Part shown: positions 30,354-40,349 of the stretch, piece after piece
How positions within the stretch are numbered: position 1 is the stretch's first letter
Layout of the letters: each line of letters opens with the position of its first letter
Made by a program: the position numbers and the translations under genes
Notes under the pieces: generated by a model
Seen by the model: the letters and a program-made list of their open reading frames with translations, nothing else
The model's database searches: none
What the model was told of the DNA's origin: nothing
Assembly (NCBI GenBank): GCA_903835065.1
Contig: CAILLO010000047.1
Coordinates: 124,001-188,000, forward strand
Direction: 5' to 3'
DNA: 64,000 nt
Source of the DNA: an uncultured Eubacteriales bacterium
GTDB taxonomy: Bacteria; Bacillota; Clostridia; Saccharofermentanales; UBA5734

Positions 30354-31372
30354 GCGATCGCCGCGAACCTGTAGGCCATCGGATGCGTATCGACGCGCTG
30401 TGGCACCCGGAACGCTTCCAGGGCGGCTGGAAGCGGAGGCGGTACTTCGAGGGCTGGTACTTCAAGCTGATCGACCGGGACCGGGACGCCGCGATGGCCC
30501 TGATCCCCGGCATATCGCTGGGGGAGACGCCCGAGGACCGCCACGCCTTCATCCAGCTGATCGACGACCGGACGGGCACGGTCGGGTACTTCCGGTTCCC
30601 GTTCGAATCCTTCCACGCCGACCCGGCCCGGTTCCACGTCGAGATCGGTCCCAACCGGTTCGACGCGCACGGGCTTTCCGTGAACCTCGACGACGGCAAG
30701 CTGGCCGTCAAGGGCACGCTGCGCTTCGACGGGGTGGTGCCGTTCCCGCGTTCGTTCTGGAGCCCGGGCGTCATGGGGCCCTTCTCCTTCGTCCCCGGGA
30801 TGGAGTGCTACCATGGCATCGTCAACATCCGCCACAGGATACACGGCGAGATCTCGGTCGGGGACACGGTGCACAGATTCGACGGCGGCGAGGGCTATAT
30901 CGAGAAGGACTGGGGCCGTTCGTTCCCCGAGTCGTGGGTCTGGCTGCAGGCCAACCACTTTCCGGATTCCGACGCGAGCTTCCTGTTCTCGATCGCCGAC
31001 ATCCCCTGGTTACGCGGCGCCTTCACCGGATTTCTCTGCTTCCTCCTCTTCCGCGGCCGCCTCTACCGGTTCGCGACCTACGACCGGTCCCGCATCGTCC
31101 GCATCGAACGCGACGACACGGTCGTCCGCGCCGAACTGCGCGGACACGGGTTCGTCCTTTCCTTCTCCGCCGACCGCGGCGCCGCAGGCGTCCTGCGCGC
31201 TCCGAAGAACGGGACGATGGAACGCGAGATCGAGGAGAGCCTCTCCGCGGAGGTCGCGGTGAAGCTCACGGATCGGAAGGGAAGGGTGGTCTTCGAGGAT
31301 GCGAGCCGTCGGGGCGGCATGGAGATCAGCGGCGACGTCGACCGGATCCTCGATCGCGTGCGGCGGTCCTGA
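30350..31372 (+). CDS. Tocopherol-cyclase-like protein
   Basis: 340 residues matching the bacterial tocopherol cyclase-like family. Visible motifs are WHPERFQG, RRYFEGWYFKLID, MGPFSFVPGMECYHGI, and GGEGYIEKDWGRSFP. Family members outside phototrophs are of unknown substrate; the fold is a beta-rich lipocalin-like pair. There is no signal peptide. It starts at ATG overlapping the stub leader stop, so its translation should depend on the leader. It ends 21 bases before the convergent gdhA. Confidence 0.82.
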   Translation: MSDRREPVGHRMRIDALWHPERFQGGWKRRRYFEGWYFKLIDRDRDAAMALIPGISLGETPEDRHAFIQLIDDRTGTVGYFRFPFESFHADPARFHVEIGPNRFDAHGLSVNLDDGKLAVKGTLRFDGVVPFPRSFWSPGVMGPFSFVPGMECYHGIVNIRHRIHGEISVGDTVHRFDGGEGYIEKDWGRSFPESWVWLQANHFPDSDASFLFSIADIPWLRGAFTGFLCFLLFRGRLYRFATYDRSRIVRIERDDTVVRAELRGHGFVLSFSADRGAAGVLRAPKNGTMEREIEESLSAEVAVKLTDRKGRVVFEDASRRGGMEISGDVDRILDRVRRS

Positions 31373-31393
31373 AACCCTGCCTCCTCCCGTTCC

Positions 31394-32758
<1,365 letters not shown>

Positions 32759-32786
32759 TCACCCTGCGAATCGATAGAATGGTTCG

Positions 32787-32816
32787 ATTATATTCTTCGC
32801 CGTTCGATGCCTGCAA
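32787..32816 (-). promoter_or_regulatory. Predicted gdhA promoter
   Basis: On the minus strand, TTGCAG (complement of 32811-32816), an 18-base spacer and a perfect TATAAT (complement of 32787-32792), about 59 bases before the gdhA ATG. Confidence 0.6.
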
Positions 32817-32875
32817 CCGTCAGTCTTCGCGAGAAACCCGGCTCTGCCGTACTCCCGGGACTCCCTCCGACTCCT

Positions 32876-32903
32876 TTGATTCGCTTCGCGATTGGGGTAT
32901 CAT
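32876..32903 (+). promoter_or_regulatory. Predicted promoter of acyl-CoA synthetase gene
   Basis: TTGATT at 32876-32881, a 16-base spacer and TATCAT at 32898-32903, 48 bases before the ATG at 32951. Confidence 0.5.
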
Positions 32904-32950
32904 GGGGCGAAGACGGAGCGTCCGGACGGTCGCTGCCCAGGAGGTGCGGG

Positions 32951-34597
32951 ATGGCAGACAGAACGATGTACGAGCTGGTCCGGGAGCGGACGCCGCAATA
33001 TGCCGAGCGGACCGCCGTCGACTTCCTCGGGCATCGGATCCGTTTCCCGCGCATGCTAGACGAGATCGACCGCGCTGCCGACGGACTCACGCGCGCCGGC
33101 GTCGGGCCCGACGACGTCGTGACGCTCTGCCTGCCCAACACGCCGCACGCCGTCGTCGCCTTCTACGCCGCCAACCGCATCGGCTGCGTCGCGAATATGG
33201 TGCACCCGCTGTCTCCGCCCGAGGAGCTGTCCCGGTCCATGGTGGGCGCGCACAGCCGCGTGCTCGTGATTCTGGACGCCTTTCTGCCGAAGCATCGCGA
33301 GCGTCTCGCGAAGGACGGCGTCCGACTCGTGGTCGCCTGCAGCCTGCCCGACTACCTTCCGGCGGTGAAGGCCGCGCTCTTTTCCGCCACATCCGGCCGG
33401 AAGATCCCGAAAGTCGTCGAGGGTGCCGGCCTGCTGCGTTGGCGCTCGCTGTTCCGGAAGGGTCCCGTCGCTCCGTACGGACCCCGGACCCTCCCCGACG
33501 GACCGGCCGTCTACCTCCACAGCGGCGGCACGACCGGCTCCCCGAAGACGGTGGTCCTGTCCTCGATGAACTTCAACCTGTTGGCGCTCGAAGGGCCGGC
33601 GATCATCGGCGTCGAGGACACCGCCGGCCAATCGATGGTCAGCATCCTCCCGTTCTTCCACGGGTTCGGCCTCTGCATGGGCATGCATGCGATGATCGTC
33701 AACGGCATCACGGCGATCCTCGTTCCGAAGTACAGCGCCGAGGAACTCGCGCACGTCGTCCGGAAGACCCGGCCGACCCTGATGGCCGGCGTCCCGACCC
33801 TGTTCGACGGGATGGCCTCGAACCCGAAGCTGCGAAAGGTGGACCTCTCGTCCCTGCAGGCTGTCTTCTGCGGCGGCGACTCGCTCCCGGTCGACCTGAA
33901 GCGCCGGTTCGACGCTTTCCTGAAGGCGCACGGCGCCACCTGTACGTTGCGCGAGGGCTACGGATTGACCGAGACCGTCACCGTCTGCTGCGTGAACCCG
34001 GTCGTCGGCGACCGCGAGGGAACCGTGGGCCTGCCGCTGCACGGCATGCGGATGTGCGTCGTCGAACCGGGCACCGAGCGGATCCTGCCTTTCGGCCAGA
34101 ACGGCGAGATCTGCGTCCACTCGCCCACCACGATGCTGGGCTATCTCGACGACCCGCAGGCGACGGACGAGGCGCTCCACGTCCATGCCGACGGAAGGAC
34201 CTGGGTCCACACGGGCGATTTCGGGTCGATGGACGAGGACGGGTACGTCCGCTTCGTCCAGCGCCTCAAGCGGATCATCAAGGTGTCCGGTGTCCCGGTC
34301 TTCCCCTCGCAGGTCGAGGACACGGTCATGGAGATGCCCGAGATCGCCTCCGCCTGCGCGGTCGGCGTCCCGGACCCGCACCGGATGCAGACCGTCCAAC
34401 TCCACGTCGTTCCCAACGCGGGCGTATCGGCCGACGAGGCCCTTCGGGAGCGGATTCTGGCCCATTGCCGCGAGAACCTGCTCGTCTACGCCGTACCGAC
34501 CTCGGTCCTGTTCCGCGACAGGATGCCCTTGACGCTGGTCGGCAAGATCGACGCGAAGGCGCTGGAGCGGGAGTCCGTCCAGGAGGTACGGCCATGA
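32951..34597 (+). CDS. Acyl-CoA synthetase (AMP-forming), fatty-acid-ligase type
   Basis: 548-residue member of the ANL family, which activates a carboxylic acid as acyl-AMP and then acyl-CoA. The P-loop is LHSGGTTGSPKTV, A5 is EGYGLTET, GEICVHSPTTMLGYL follows, the hinge region is VQRLKRIIKVSG, and the C-terminal catalytic Lys lies in LVGKIDAK. The substrate is not clear; lack of a strong specificity signature leaves medium or long fatty acids as the best guess. AGGAGG lies directly before the ATG. The stop overlaps the next lipoprotein gene as ATGA. Confidence 0.88.
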   Translation: MADRTMYELVRERTPQYAERTAVDFLGHRIRFPRMLDEIDRAADGLTRAGVGPDDVVTLCLPNTPHAVVAFYAANRIGCVANMVHPLSPPEELSRSMVGAHSRVLVILDAFLPKHRERLAKDGVRLVVACSLPDYLPAVKAALFSATSGRKIPKVVEGAGLLRWRSLFRKGPVAPYGPRTLPDGPAVYLHSGGTTGSPKTVVLSSMNFNLLALEGPAIIGVEDTAGQSMVSILPFFHGFGLCMGMHAMIVNGITAILVPKYSAEELAHVVRKTRPTLMAGVPTLFDGMASNPKLRKVDLSSLQAVFCGGDSLPVDLKRRFDAFLKAHGATCTLREGYGLTETVTVCCVNPVVGDREGTVGLPLHGMRMCVVEPGTERILPFGQNGEICVHSPTTMLGYLDDPQATDEALHVHADGRTWVHTGDFGSMDEDGYVRFVQRLKRIIKVSGVPVFPSQVEDTVMEMPEIASACAVGVPDPHRMQTVQLHVVPNAGVSADEALRERILAHCRENLLVYAVPTSVLFRDRMPLTLVGKIDAKALERESVQEVRP

Positions 34598-35868
34598 AGC
34601 CCGTGCTCGTGCCGGATCTCCGTCCACTCCGCCGCACGGCGGTCCTGGCGGTCCTCTCGCTGCTTGTCGCCGTCGCGCTCGTCACGAGCGGGTGCGGACT
34701 GCTGCCGAGCCTCGGGTTCCCGACGCAGGCGCCGACCCGGTCCGAATCGCCCACGCCCTGGAACTTCGACGAAAAGGACCTCCGAGCCGAACTGCTGGCC
34801 GGCATCCAGGCCGAGAAGGAGAAGATCGACCTCGCATCGCTCCGGATCCCCAGCACGTTCCAGGACAAGGTCTATTCCGTCTTCGACCGCCTGATCTCGA
34901 CCGAACCCTCGGCCTATCTCTGCCGCGGGACGCTCGAATACGACCTTTCGAGCGTCGACGACGGCAAGACATGGACGATCGTGGACGTCAAGCCCGGCTA
35001 CCAGCCGGCTTCCGTCCTCGCGGCCGCCGATGCCTGGATCTCCGGGATGGACCTCTCTTCGAAGACGCCGTTCGAGCGGATCCGGCTCCTCCACGACCGG
35101 ATCGTCCTTTCGACCGCATACGACGAGGCCGCCGCGGCAGCGGGCACCTCCGACGACCCCGCCTTCTCGGCCGCAGGCGTATTCAACAGCGGGAAGGCCG
35201 TCTGTCAGGGCTACGCCGAGGCCTATTCCGTCCTGCTGAACCGGGCGGGCGTGCCGGCCGTCTACACGAGCGGCACGTCGAAGGGCGTGGCGCATGCGTG
35301 GGTCGTCCTGCAGCTCAACGGAAAGTGGTACCACGTCGACCCGACCTACGACGACCCGGTCCCGAACACGCCGGGGCAGACCAACTACACGTACTTCCTG
35401 ATGACCGACGCGCAGATCGCGGCGGACCACCAGCGGGACGGGTCCGAGCCCGCCTGCACGGACGATTCCTATACCTGGATGCATCGCATGGAGGATGTCG
35501 TCACGCTGCCGGACGGAAAGTACGCCTTCTCCGACGGGACCGACGACGGGAACGTGAAGACCTGCGGACAAGGCGGCGCCGCGCTCTCGGACGTGCCATT
35601 CCAGCTCTACGGGAAACGCCATGCCGGCACCCGCGGCTACTACCTGTGCGTATCGAAGGAAGGCGACCTGTTCCTGTCGAACTACAGCGACGGGGCCGCG
35701 ATCTACCGCATGAAGTCCGGCGAATCCGTGCTGTCGCTCTTCCAGCCGGAAAGCGAGAACGGCATCTATCCTGCGAAGAACCTCTACATCGACGGGAATC
35801 TGCTCCGATACAATCTCATGGACGACCAGGGGAACGTCACGGGTTCGTATTCGGTACCGGTTTCCTGA
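34594..35868 (+). CDS. Transglutaminase-like lipoprotein
   Basis: 424 residues. The lipoprotein signal has a basic start, a hydrophobic core and lipobox TSGC with C34. A Pro/Thr linker precedes a transglutaminase-core domain with the triad C204 (AVCQGYAEAY), H234 (VAHAWVV) and D249 (HVDPTYDDP). A C-terminal domain of about 160 residues is probably beta-propeller-like or DUF5050-like and is not assigned. Such proteins act outside the membrane as amidases, proteases or cross-linkers; substrate unknown. AGGAGG lies upstream, and the gene is coupled to the acyl-CoA synthetase by ATGA. Its 3' end overlaps the convergent S-component gene by 32 bases. Confidence 0.87.
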   Translation: MKPVLVPDLRPLRRTAVLAVLSLLVAVALVTSGCGLLPSLGFPTQAPTRSESPTPWNFDEKDLRAELLAGIQAEKEKIDLASLRIPSTFQDKVYSVFDRLISTEPSAYLCRGTLEYDLSSVDDGKTWTIVDVKPGYQPASVLAAADAWISGMDLSSKTPFERIRLLHDRIVLSTAYDEAAAAAGTSDDPAFSAAGVFNSGKAVCQGYAEAYSVLLNRAGVPAVYTSGTSKGVAHAWVVLQLNGKWYHVDPTYDDPVPNTPGQTNYTYFLMTDAQIAADHQRDGSEPACTDDSYTWMHRMEDVVTLPDGKYAFSDGTDDGNVKTCGQGGAALSDVPFQLYGKRHAGTRGYYLCVSKEGDLFLSNYSDGAAIYRMKSGESVLSLFQPESENGIYPAKNLYIDGNLLRYNLMDDQGNVTGSYSVPVS

Positions 35869-36430
35869 TCGGGAAGGATTTCTCGAGCAGCAGCAGAACG
35901 GCGAGCGCCAGGACACCGCCCACCGCCGCGGTGACGGCCTGCGGCCAGCTGAAGTTGTTCAGCATCGCGCTGCGCGTCGGTTCCTTCATCGCGAACAGGC
36001 GTTCGTAGATCAGGATGCCGCCCCATAGCCACGCGGTCTTCAGGGCCGCGCCGACCAGGATGCCGAACGAGCGGACGATCAGCTTCGGGCGGAATTTCAG
36101 GGGTTCCGCCATGTGGTCCGCGACCGCGAAAGTCAGCACCAGGATGAGATTCGCGACCGAAATCGCGGCCAGGAAGACCGGCTCGGTCTGCACGCCGATC
36201 GCATAGGCGCCGAGCGGGGAGAGCACCGCGATGGCGATGCCGGACCAGAGGCCGGCGTACGCCGTCGCGACGAGCAGGCAGAGGTTCACGAGAGGTCCGA
36301 CGAAGAAGGTCTGATCGGTCCCGAGTCCGAGCCCGAAGGCCAGGTCGCGACCGAAGACCTGGAAGATCAGGGCGAGGGAGAGCAGAAGCGCCGTACGGGT
36401 CAGGATGCGGGTGGTGCGCGGAATCGGCAT
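35837..36430 (-). CDS. ECF transporter S component
   Basis: 197-residue membrane protein with about six helices. It resembles substrate-binding S components of energy-coupling-factor vitamin importers (ALLLSLALIFQ in helix 1, LVNLCLLVATAYAGLWSG in helix 2-3). The vitamin cannot be named. The start at 36430 is set by a strong GAAGGAGG upstream. No EcfA/EcfT gene is nearby, as is usual for group II systems sharing one energy module. It lies 13 bases downstream of the TM1266-type gene on the same strand. Confidence 0.75.
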   Translation of the reverse strand: MPIPRTTRILTRTALLLSLALIFQVFGRDLAFGLGLGTDQTFFVGPLVNLCLLVATAYAGLWSGIAIAVLSPLGAYAIGVQTEPVFLAAISVANLILVLTFAVADHMAEPLKFRPKLIVRSFGILVGAALKTAWLWGGILIYERLFAMKEPTRSAMLNNFSWPQAVTAAVGGVLALAVLLLLEKSFPIRKPVPNTNP

Positions 36431-36443
36431 GTCGGATCCTCCT

Positions 36444-36695
36444 TCAGGAGTTCTTTTCTTTGGCATAGGCGACGGTCACGGACACGCCGGGGATGCGTCC
36501 GAGACGGCCGGACAGGGCGCTGATGCGCTCCTGGGGCCCGGATACGACGACGCAGATGATCGAGAGGCCCTTTTCGCGGTACGGGATCCCCATGCGGCCG
36601 ATCGCGAGGGACGCGTGCTCGTGGAGGGCGTCGTTCACGGCCGGAGCGGACGCGAGCTCCTCGACGATCACGGTGACGACGGCGATGCGGTCCAT
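36444..36695 (-). CDS. TM1266-type iron-only hydrogenase system regulator
   Basis: 83-residue ferredoxin-like ACT-type protein matching the TM1266 family. The hallmark IGRMGIPYREKGLSII is followed by the GRIPGVSV segment. The family is named from its co-occurrence with HydE/F/G maturases; its mechanism is not established. GGGAGGA lies before ATG 36695, which trims a non-conserved upstream extension. No hydrogenase or maturase gene is in the window. Confidence 0.85.
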   Translation of the reverse strand: MDRIAVVTVIVEELASAPAVNDALHEHASLAIGRMGIPYREKGLSIICVVVSGPQERISALSGRLGRIPGVSVTVAYAKEKNS

Positions 36696-36789
36696 GCAGG
36701 AGTCCTCCCAGGGGCCGGTCGGATTCGGCACCCGGAACCGGCGGTCGTGCCGGGCTCAATCTATCACAAGCGGGTAGCCACGGCAAGCC

Positions 36790-36805
36790 GGCGCCGCGCG
36801 GCGCC
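36790..36805. repeat. 16-base perfect GC palindrome
   Basis: A self-complementary 16-mer of only G and C lies 4 bases beyond the PhoH gene's stop codon. It could act as a hairpin at the transcript end, but no U-tract follows on either strand. Confidence 0.35.
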
Positions 36806-36809
36806 CCGC

Positions 36810-38222
36810 CTACATGCAGCGTTCGGCGAGGCGGGCGAGCTTGCTGCGTTCGACCTGTCGGAGCGTGACGTGTCCGGTGATGTCGCATTCCTTCATCTTG
36901 TCGATGACGTAGACGAGACCGTTCGAACGAGAGTCGACCATGAGGTTGTCGATCTGGTTGTCGGAAGGATCGCCGATGAAGACGAACTTGGAATTCGAAC
37001 CGGCGCGCGTGAGCATGAGCTTGGCGAGGTGGGGCGTGATCTCCTGCGCCTCGTCGACGATCACGAAGGCGTCGGACAGCGTGCGCCCGCGCATGTATGT
37101 GAACGTCTTGGTCTCGATCGTTCCGGAATCGCGCAGGTCCTCGATGAACGAATCGACCTGGAACGCATCCGTCTCCTTGCGGGTGCGGGCGCGAGTCTTG
37201 ACCGGGGATTCCGTCCGCATCAGCATGTCGATCGCATCGTAGAAGCTGCCCATCCAGGGCCGGAGCTTCTCTTCTTCCGAGCCCGGGAGATAGCCGATGT
37301 CGCTGCCCGCCGCGACGGTGGGACGGATCAGGACGATCCGCCGGTATTCCTTCTGCTCGAGCACCTTCTCGAGGGCGACGGCGGTCGCCAGGATCGTCTT
37401 GCCCGACCCGGCGCCGCCGGTCAGCGTGACGAACTGGACGCCCGGGTCCATCAGCAGTTCGAAGGCCATCTTCTGTTCCATGTTGATCGGGCGGAGGCCC
37501 CACGCCTCGTGGTTGCCATACCGCAACGGAACGAGCGTCTTGCCGTTGAAGCGGGCGAGGACGGAGTGGGACGGGTTGTCCTTCGAGACCGCGTGCACGA
37601 ACTCGTTGGGCAGGAACTCGCGCTTCTTCGGCGGCGGAAGGCCGTTCTCGCCGAAGACCCCGTCGATCTCCTCGTCCGTGAACGTCAGTTCCTGGTACCC
37701 CTTGTAGAGGTTCTCCGCCGGCGTCCGGTCGGTCTCGTAGTCCTCCGCGACGATGCCGAGCGCTTCGGCCTTGATGCGCATGCAGATATCCTTCGAGACG
37801 AGGATCGTGGCGTGTTCGGGATGCTCGCGCATGACCCGCAGGGCGGTCGCGAGGATCCGGTTGTCGTTCTTGTTGAGGTCGAGGAAGAGGTCGGTGCGGT
37901 CCATCTCGTCGCCGTGGTGGACGATCCGGAGCACGATGCCGTCGCCGAGGAAGACGCCCTTGGCGAAGCCGGTCCGGAGGTCGGCGCGGCCGAGGAGGGT
38001 CGAGAGGGCGCGCGCCGCTCCGCGGGCCTGGTAACCGGTCAGACCCTCGCGCGTCTTGAGCTGGTCGAGTTCCTCGAGGACGATGATGGGAAGATAGAGG
38101 TCGTTGTCCTTGAAGTTGGAGAGGCAATCCGGGTCGTGGAGCATCACGTTGGTGTCGATGATGTAGTTCTTGCGTCGACCGCCCCGCGTGCGGACGACTC
38201 CGTTCGAATCCACTGCGACCAT
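36810..38222 (-). CDS. PIN-PhoH fusion ATPase/RNase (PhoH2 type)
   Basis: 470 residues. An N-terminal PIN domain starts at IIDTNVMLHDP, with further acidic residues at DLNKNDNRIL. A C-terminal PhoH ATPase domain has Walker A GGAGSGKT and Walker B FVIVDEAQE, then FIGDPSDNQID. This fusion is known as PhoH2, a sequence-specific RNA helicase/RNase in mycobacteria; in Bacillus the YlaK protein has the same layout. AAGGAGGG precedes the ATG at 38222. A separate antitoxin-like gene is not seen upstream. Confidence 0.93.
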   Translation of the reverse strand: MVAVDSNGVVRTRGGRRKNYIIDTNVMLHDPDCLSNFKDNDLYLPIIVLEELDQLKTREGLTGYQARGAARALSTLLGRADLRTGFAKGVFLGDGIVLRIVHHGDEMDRTDLFLDLNKNDNRILATALRVMREHPEHATILVSKDICMRIKAEALGIVAEDYETDRTPAENLYKGYQELTFTDEEIDGVFGENGLPPPKKREFLPNEFVHAVSKDNPSHSVLARFNGKTLVPLRYGNHEAWGLRPINMEQKMAFELLMDPGVQFVTLTGGAGSGKTILATAVALEKVLEQKEYRRIVLIRPTVAAGSDIGYLPGSEEEKLRPWMGSFYDAIDMLMRTESPVKTRARTRKETDAFQVDSFIEDLRDSGTIETKTFTYMRGRTLSDAFVIVDEAQEITPHLAKLMLTRAGSNSKFVFIGDPSDNQIDNLMVDSRSNGLVYVIDKMKECDITGHVTLRQVERSKLARLAERCM

Positions 38223-38346
38223 CGCGAACCCTCCTTCTGACCTGGATGGAAGGACCGTCCCTGCAACAAGTGTAGCACTCTTTGCCGTGCGCGAGAGGGC
38301 GCCGGAAAAGAGTCGCGGAGACCGTGAAAAGGTCGCGGGAAGGCGC

Positions 38347-38375
38347 TTTACAGATGGGAGGACAACACATATAAT
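38347..38375 (+). promoter_or_regulatory. Strong promoter of tRNA-Ala
   Basis: TTTACA at 38347-38352, a 17-base spacer and a perfect TATAAT at 38370-38375; tRNA position 1 lies 26 bases after the -10. Confidence 0.8.
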
Positions 38376-38400
38376 GGTCAAGCGGCGCAACGCCGCACGA

Positions 38401-38476
38401 GGGGCAGTGGCTCAGCTGGGAGAGCACCGCGTTCGCAACGCGGGGGTCGAGGGTTCGAATCCCTTCTGCTCCACCA
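38401..38476 (+). tRNA. tRNA-Ala (anticodon CGC)
   Basis: 76-base cloverleaf: 7-bp acceptor, 4-bp D stem, 5-bp anticodon stem (CCGCG/CGCGG) with loop TTCGCAA, 5-base variable loop, T loop TTCGAAT, and encoded CCA. The anticodon CGC (38434-38436) reads GCG. The acceptor has the G3-U70 pair, the alanine identity element, supporting the assignment. It stands alone with its own promoter and terminator. Confidence 0.97.
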
Positions 38477-38483
38477 CTCGAAA

Positions 38484-38519
38484 GGGACCCCCGCGACCGG
38501 AAGGTGCGGGGGTCCTTTT
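38484..38519 (+). terminator. Rho-independent terminator of tRNA-Ala
   Basis: A 10-bp GC-rich stem (38485-38494 with 38506-38515), an 11-base loop and then TTTT. The hairpin also lies after the 3' end of the opposite-strand RCC1 gene and may serve both. Confidence 0.85.
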
Positions 38520-38548
38520 GCGTGTCGGGAGATCCGGAAGGGAACCGC

Positions 38549-40300
38549 TCAGTTTTCTCGACCGGTGAGATCGCGTCGCGCCGCGTTCCAGAGGAAGACC
38601 TTGACGAGTACCGCGATCACGGCCAGCGAGATTGCGCCGAGAAGAACCCCGTTCAGGACGTCATGATAGGCTACCGTCATCGCGTCGGCCAAGTCCTCGC
38701 CGCCCATCGTCGGCAAGGGGGTCGGCACGCCTGTGAGAGAAGGGTCCGGCGACACGGCGCCCGTGGTCGAAGGCGAGGCATCCGGCGAAATCGAGGGACT
38801 CGTGGCGGGAAGGGTCTGGACGACGAGGGCGGGCGCCTCCTCTTCGGCTCCCGAGATACCGATCGCGATGACGTGGACCGTATGGTTCGCACCGGAAACG
38901 AGGCCGCCGAGTTCGATTCCGCGCACCTTCGCGGGCAACTGGACCGTCTCCCCGGTCGAGCCGTCCGGCAGCGACCAACGGACGATGAACCCCCTGACAT
39001 TCTCCACGTAGAGGTCCTCGGAGCGCCAGGTCAGGGCGAACGAAGTCTGCGTGACGTCGGACGCCTTCAGGGTCGGCGTGGTCGTGCGCCAGATGCGGGT
39101 GGTCATCGTGACGACGTGCGGGTCGAGCGTTCCGGCGGAATCGCCGTCCGCCTGCCCGACGCCGTTCGAACCGAAGGCCCACACGACCCCGACGCTGCTT
39201 CGGGCGAGGATGTGGCGGCCGCCCGTCGAGATCTCGCTGACGCCGGCGAGGCTGAGGGACGTCGGATAGGAAACGGTGCCCTTCAGGGTCATCCCGAGTC
39301 TGCCGCCGTCCGCGAGTCCCCATCCGTAGAGCGCGCCCCCGCTCAGAATGGCGACGACGTGGTCGGGGCCGCATTCGACGGCCAGGACGCCGGACAGGGA
39401 GGACCCGCCGGCCGTGTAGAGTACGGGGGCGGCGACACCGTCGGTCGCGCCGCCCGTGTCACGTCCCAGGACGCCGGACGCGTTGCTTCCGAAGGAATAG
39501 AGCAGTCCGGCCCGGGATACGGCCATGGCGAAGCCCTTGCCTGCGGAGATCGAGGAGATGCCGGAGAGCGGGGCGGTCCCTCCTCCGCTCTTCATCAGAA
39601 CGGGCTCGGCTTGGGCGGGGGTCGTTGAATTGCAGACGTAGACCGTGCCGTCGCTCTTCAGCAGGAAGACCTGCGTCGCCCCGACCGAGACCGCGACGAG
39701 ATTCGTCAGGGAAAGGCCGCTGGACTTGAGGAGGATCGGCGTCGGCCGGAGTCCCTTGCCCCAGACGCGGGCGGTGCCGTCCTTCAACAGCGCCGCGCTG
39801 CTGGAGCCGCCGGCGGAAATCGAGAGCACGCCGGTCAAGGTGCTTCCGGTCTGCAGGCGGACCTGGGTCGGCGACAGGATCTTCGCCGCGGAGGAATTGG
39901 TCGACAGCGCGTTGGTCGGGTTGGCGCCGAAGGTCCACACGGTCCCGTCGCTCATGAGGACTACGGAGTGCGTGTCGCCGGCCGCGCCGGCGATGGCCCT
40001 GCGTCCCGCGGTCACCGCGTAGGCCATGATCGGCGAGAAGCGGCGCGTGGTCGTGCCGTCGCCGAGCTGGCCATAGGTATTGTCGCCGAAGGCCCAGACG
40101 TTGCCGGAAGCATCGATCGCCAGGGAATGGAGGGACCCGGCCGCGATCATGGGTTGCGCGGCGGCGGCCTCCACGCCGACGAAGGGGAGAAGACCGGTCA
40201 GGCTGAGAACGGAAAAGGCGACCGCCAGCGATAAGGCGACGGACCGCCTCCATTTCGACGGTCGAGAGGGGGTGCGTCCGCTTCGTGGGCCTTTCAGCAT
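38549..40300 (-). CDS. RCC1-repeat surface protein with FN3-like domain (downstream copy)
   Basis: 583 residues. A signal peptide (basic start, hydrophobic residues about 22-42) is followed by a seven-bladed RCC1-type beta-propeller. Its repeats are recognisable by G-x-HSLAI, DGTVWTFG and YGQLGDG-type motifs. A fibronectin type III-like domain (TLKASDVTQTSFALTW onward), a Ser/Pro/Thr linker and one C-terminal membrane helix with a basic tail come next. It would sit on the outer face of the membrane. Unlike the upstream copy, several repeats are degenerate. AGGAGG lies before ATG 40300. It is 49 bases downstream of the other RCC1 gene and probably co-transcribed with it. Confidence 0.85.
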   Translation of the reverse strand: MLKGPRSGRTPSRPSKWRRSVALSLAVAFSVLSLTGLLPFVGVEAAAAQPMIAAGSLHSLAIDASGNVWAFGDNTYGQLGDGTTTRRFSPIMAYAVTAGRRAIAGAAGDTHSVVLMSDGTVWTFGANPTNALSTNSSAAKILSPTQVRLQTGSTLTGVLSISAGGSSSAALLKDGTARVWGKGLRPTPILLKSSGLSLTNLVAVSVGATQVFLLKSDGTVYVCNSTTPAQAEPVLMKSGGGTAPLSGISSISAGKGFAMAVSRAGLLYSFGSNASGVLGRDTGGATDGVAAPVLYTAGGSSLSGVLAVECGPDHVVAILSGGALYGWGLADGGRLGMTLKGTVSYPTSLSLAGVSEISTGGRHILARSSVGVVWAFGSNGVGQADGDSAGTLDPHVVTMTTRIWRTTTPTLKASDVTQTSFALTWRSEDLYVENVRGFIVRWSLPDGSTGETVQLPAKVRGIELGGLVSGANHTVHVIAIGISGAEEEAPALVVQTLPATSPSISPDASPSTTGAVSPDPSLTGVPTPLPTMGGEDLADAMTVAYHDVLNGVLLGAISLAVIAVLVKVFLWNAARRDLTGREN

Positions 40301-40349
40301 GGGCGTCCTCCTGGAGATGTCCGCGCCTGGTTGCACGGAGGTCCGGTCG

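Noticed and set aside
30351-30374. TGA at the end of the GPx stub as a selenocysteine codon
   Set aside because: It is several residues too early for the GPx catalytic position, and the frame after it meets TAG seven codons later with no GPx motif.
38401-38519. tRNA-Ala as an integration site for a mobile element
   Set aside because: No integrase and no repeat of the tRNA 3' end was noticed nearby; the tRNA has its own promoter and terminator.
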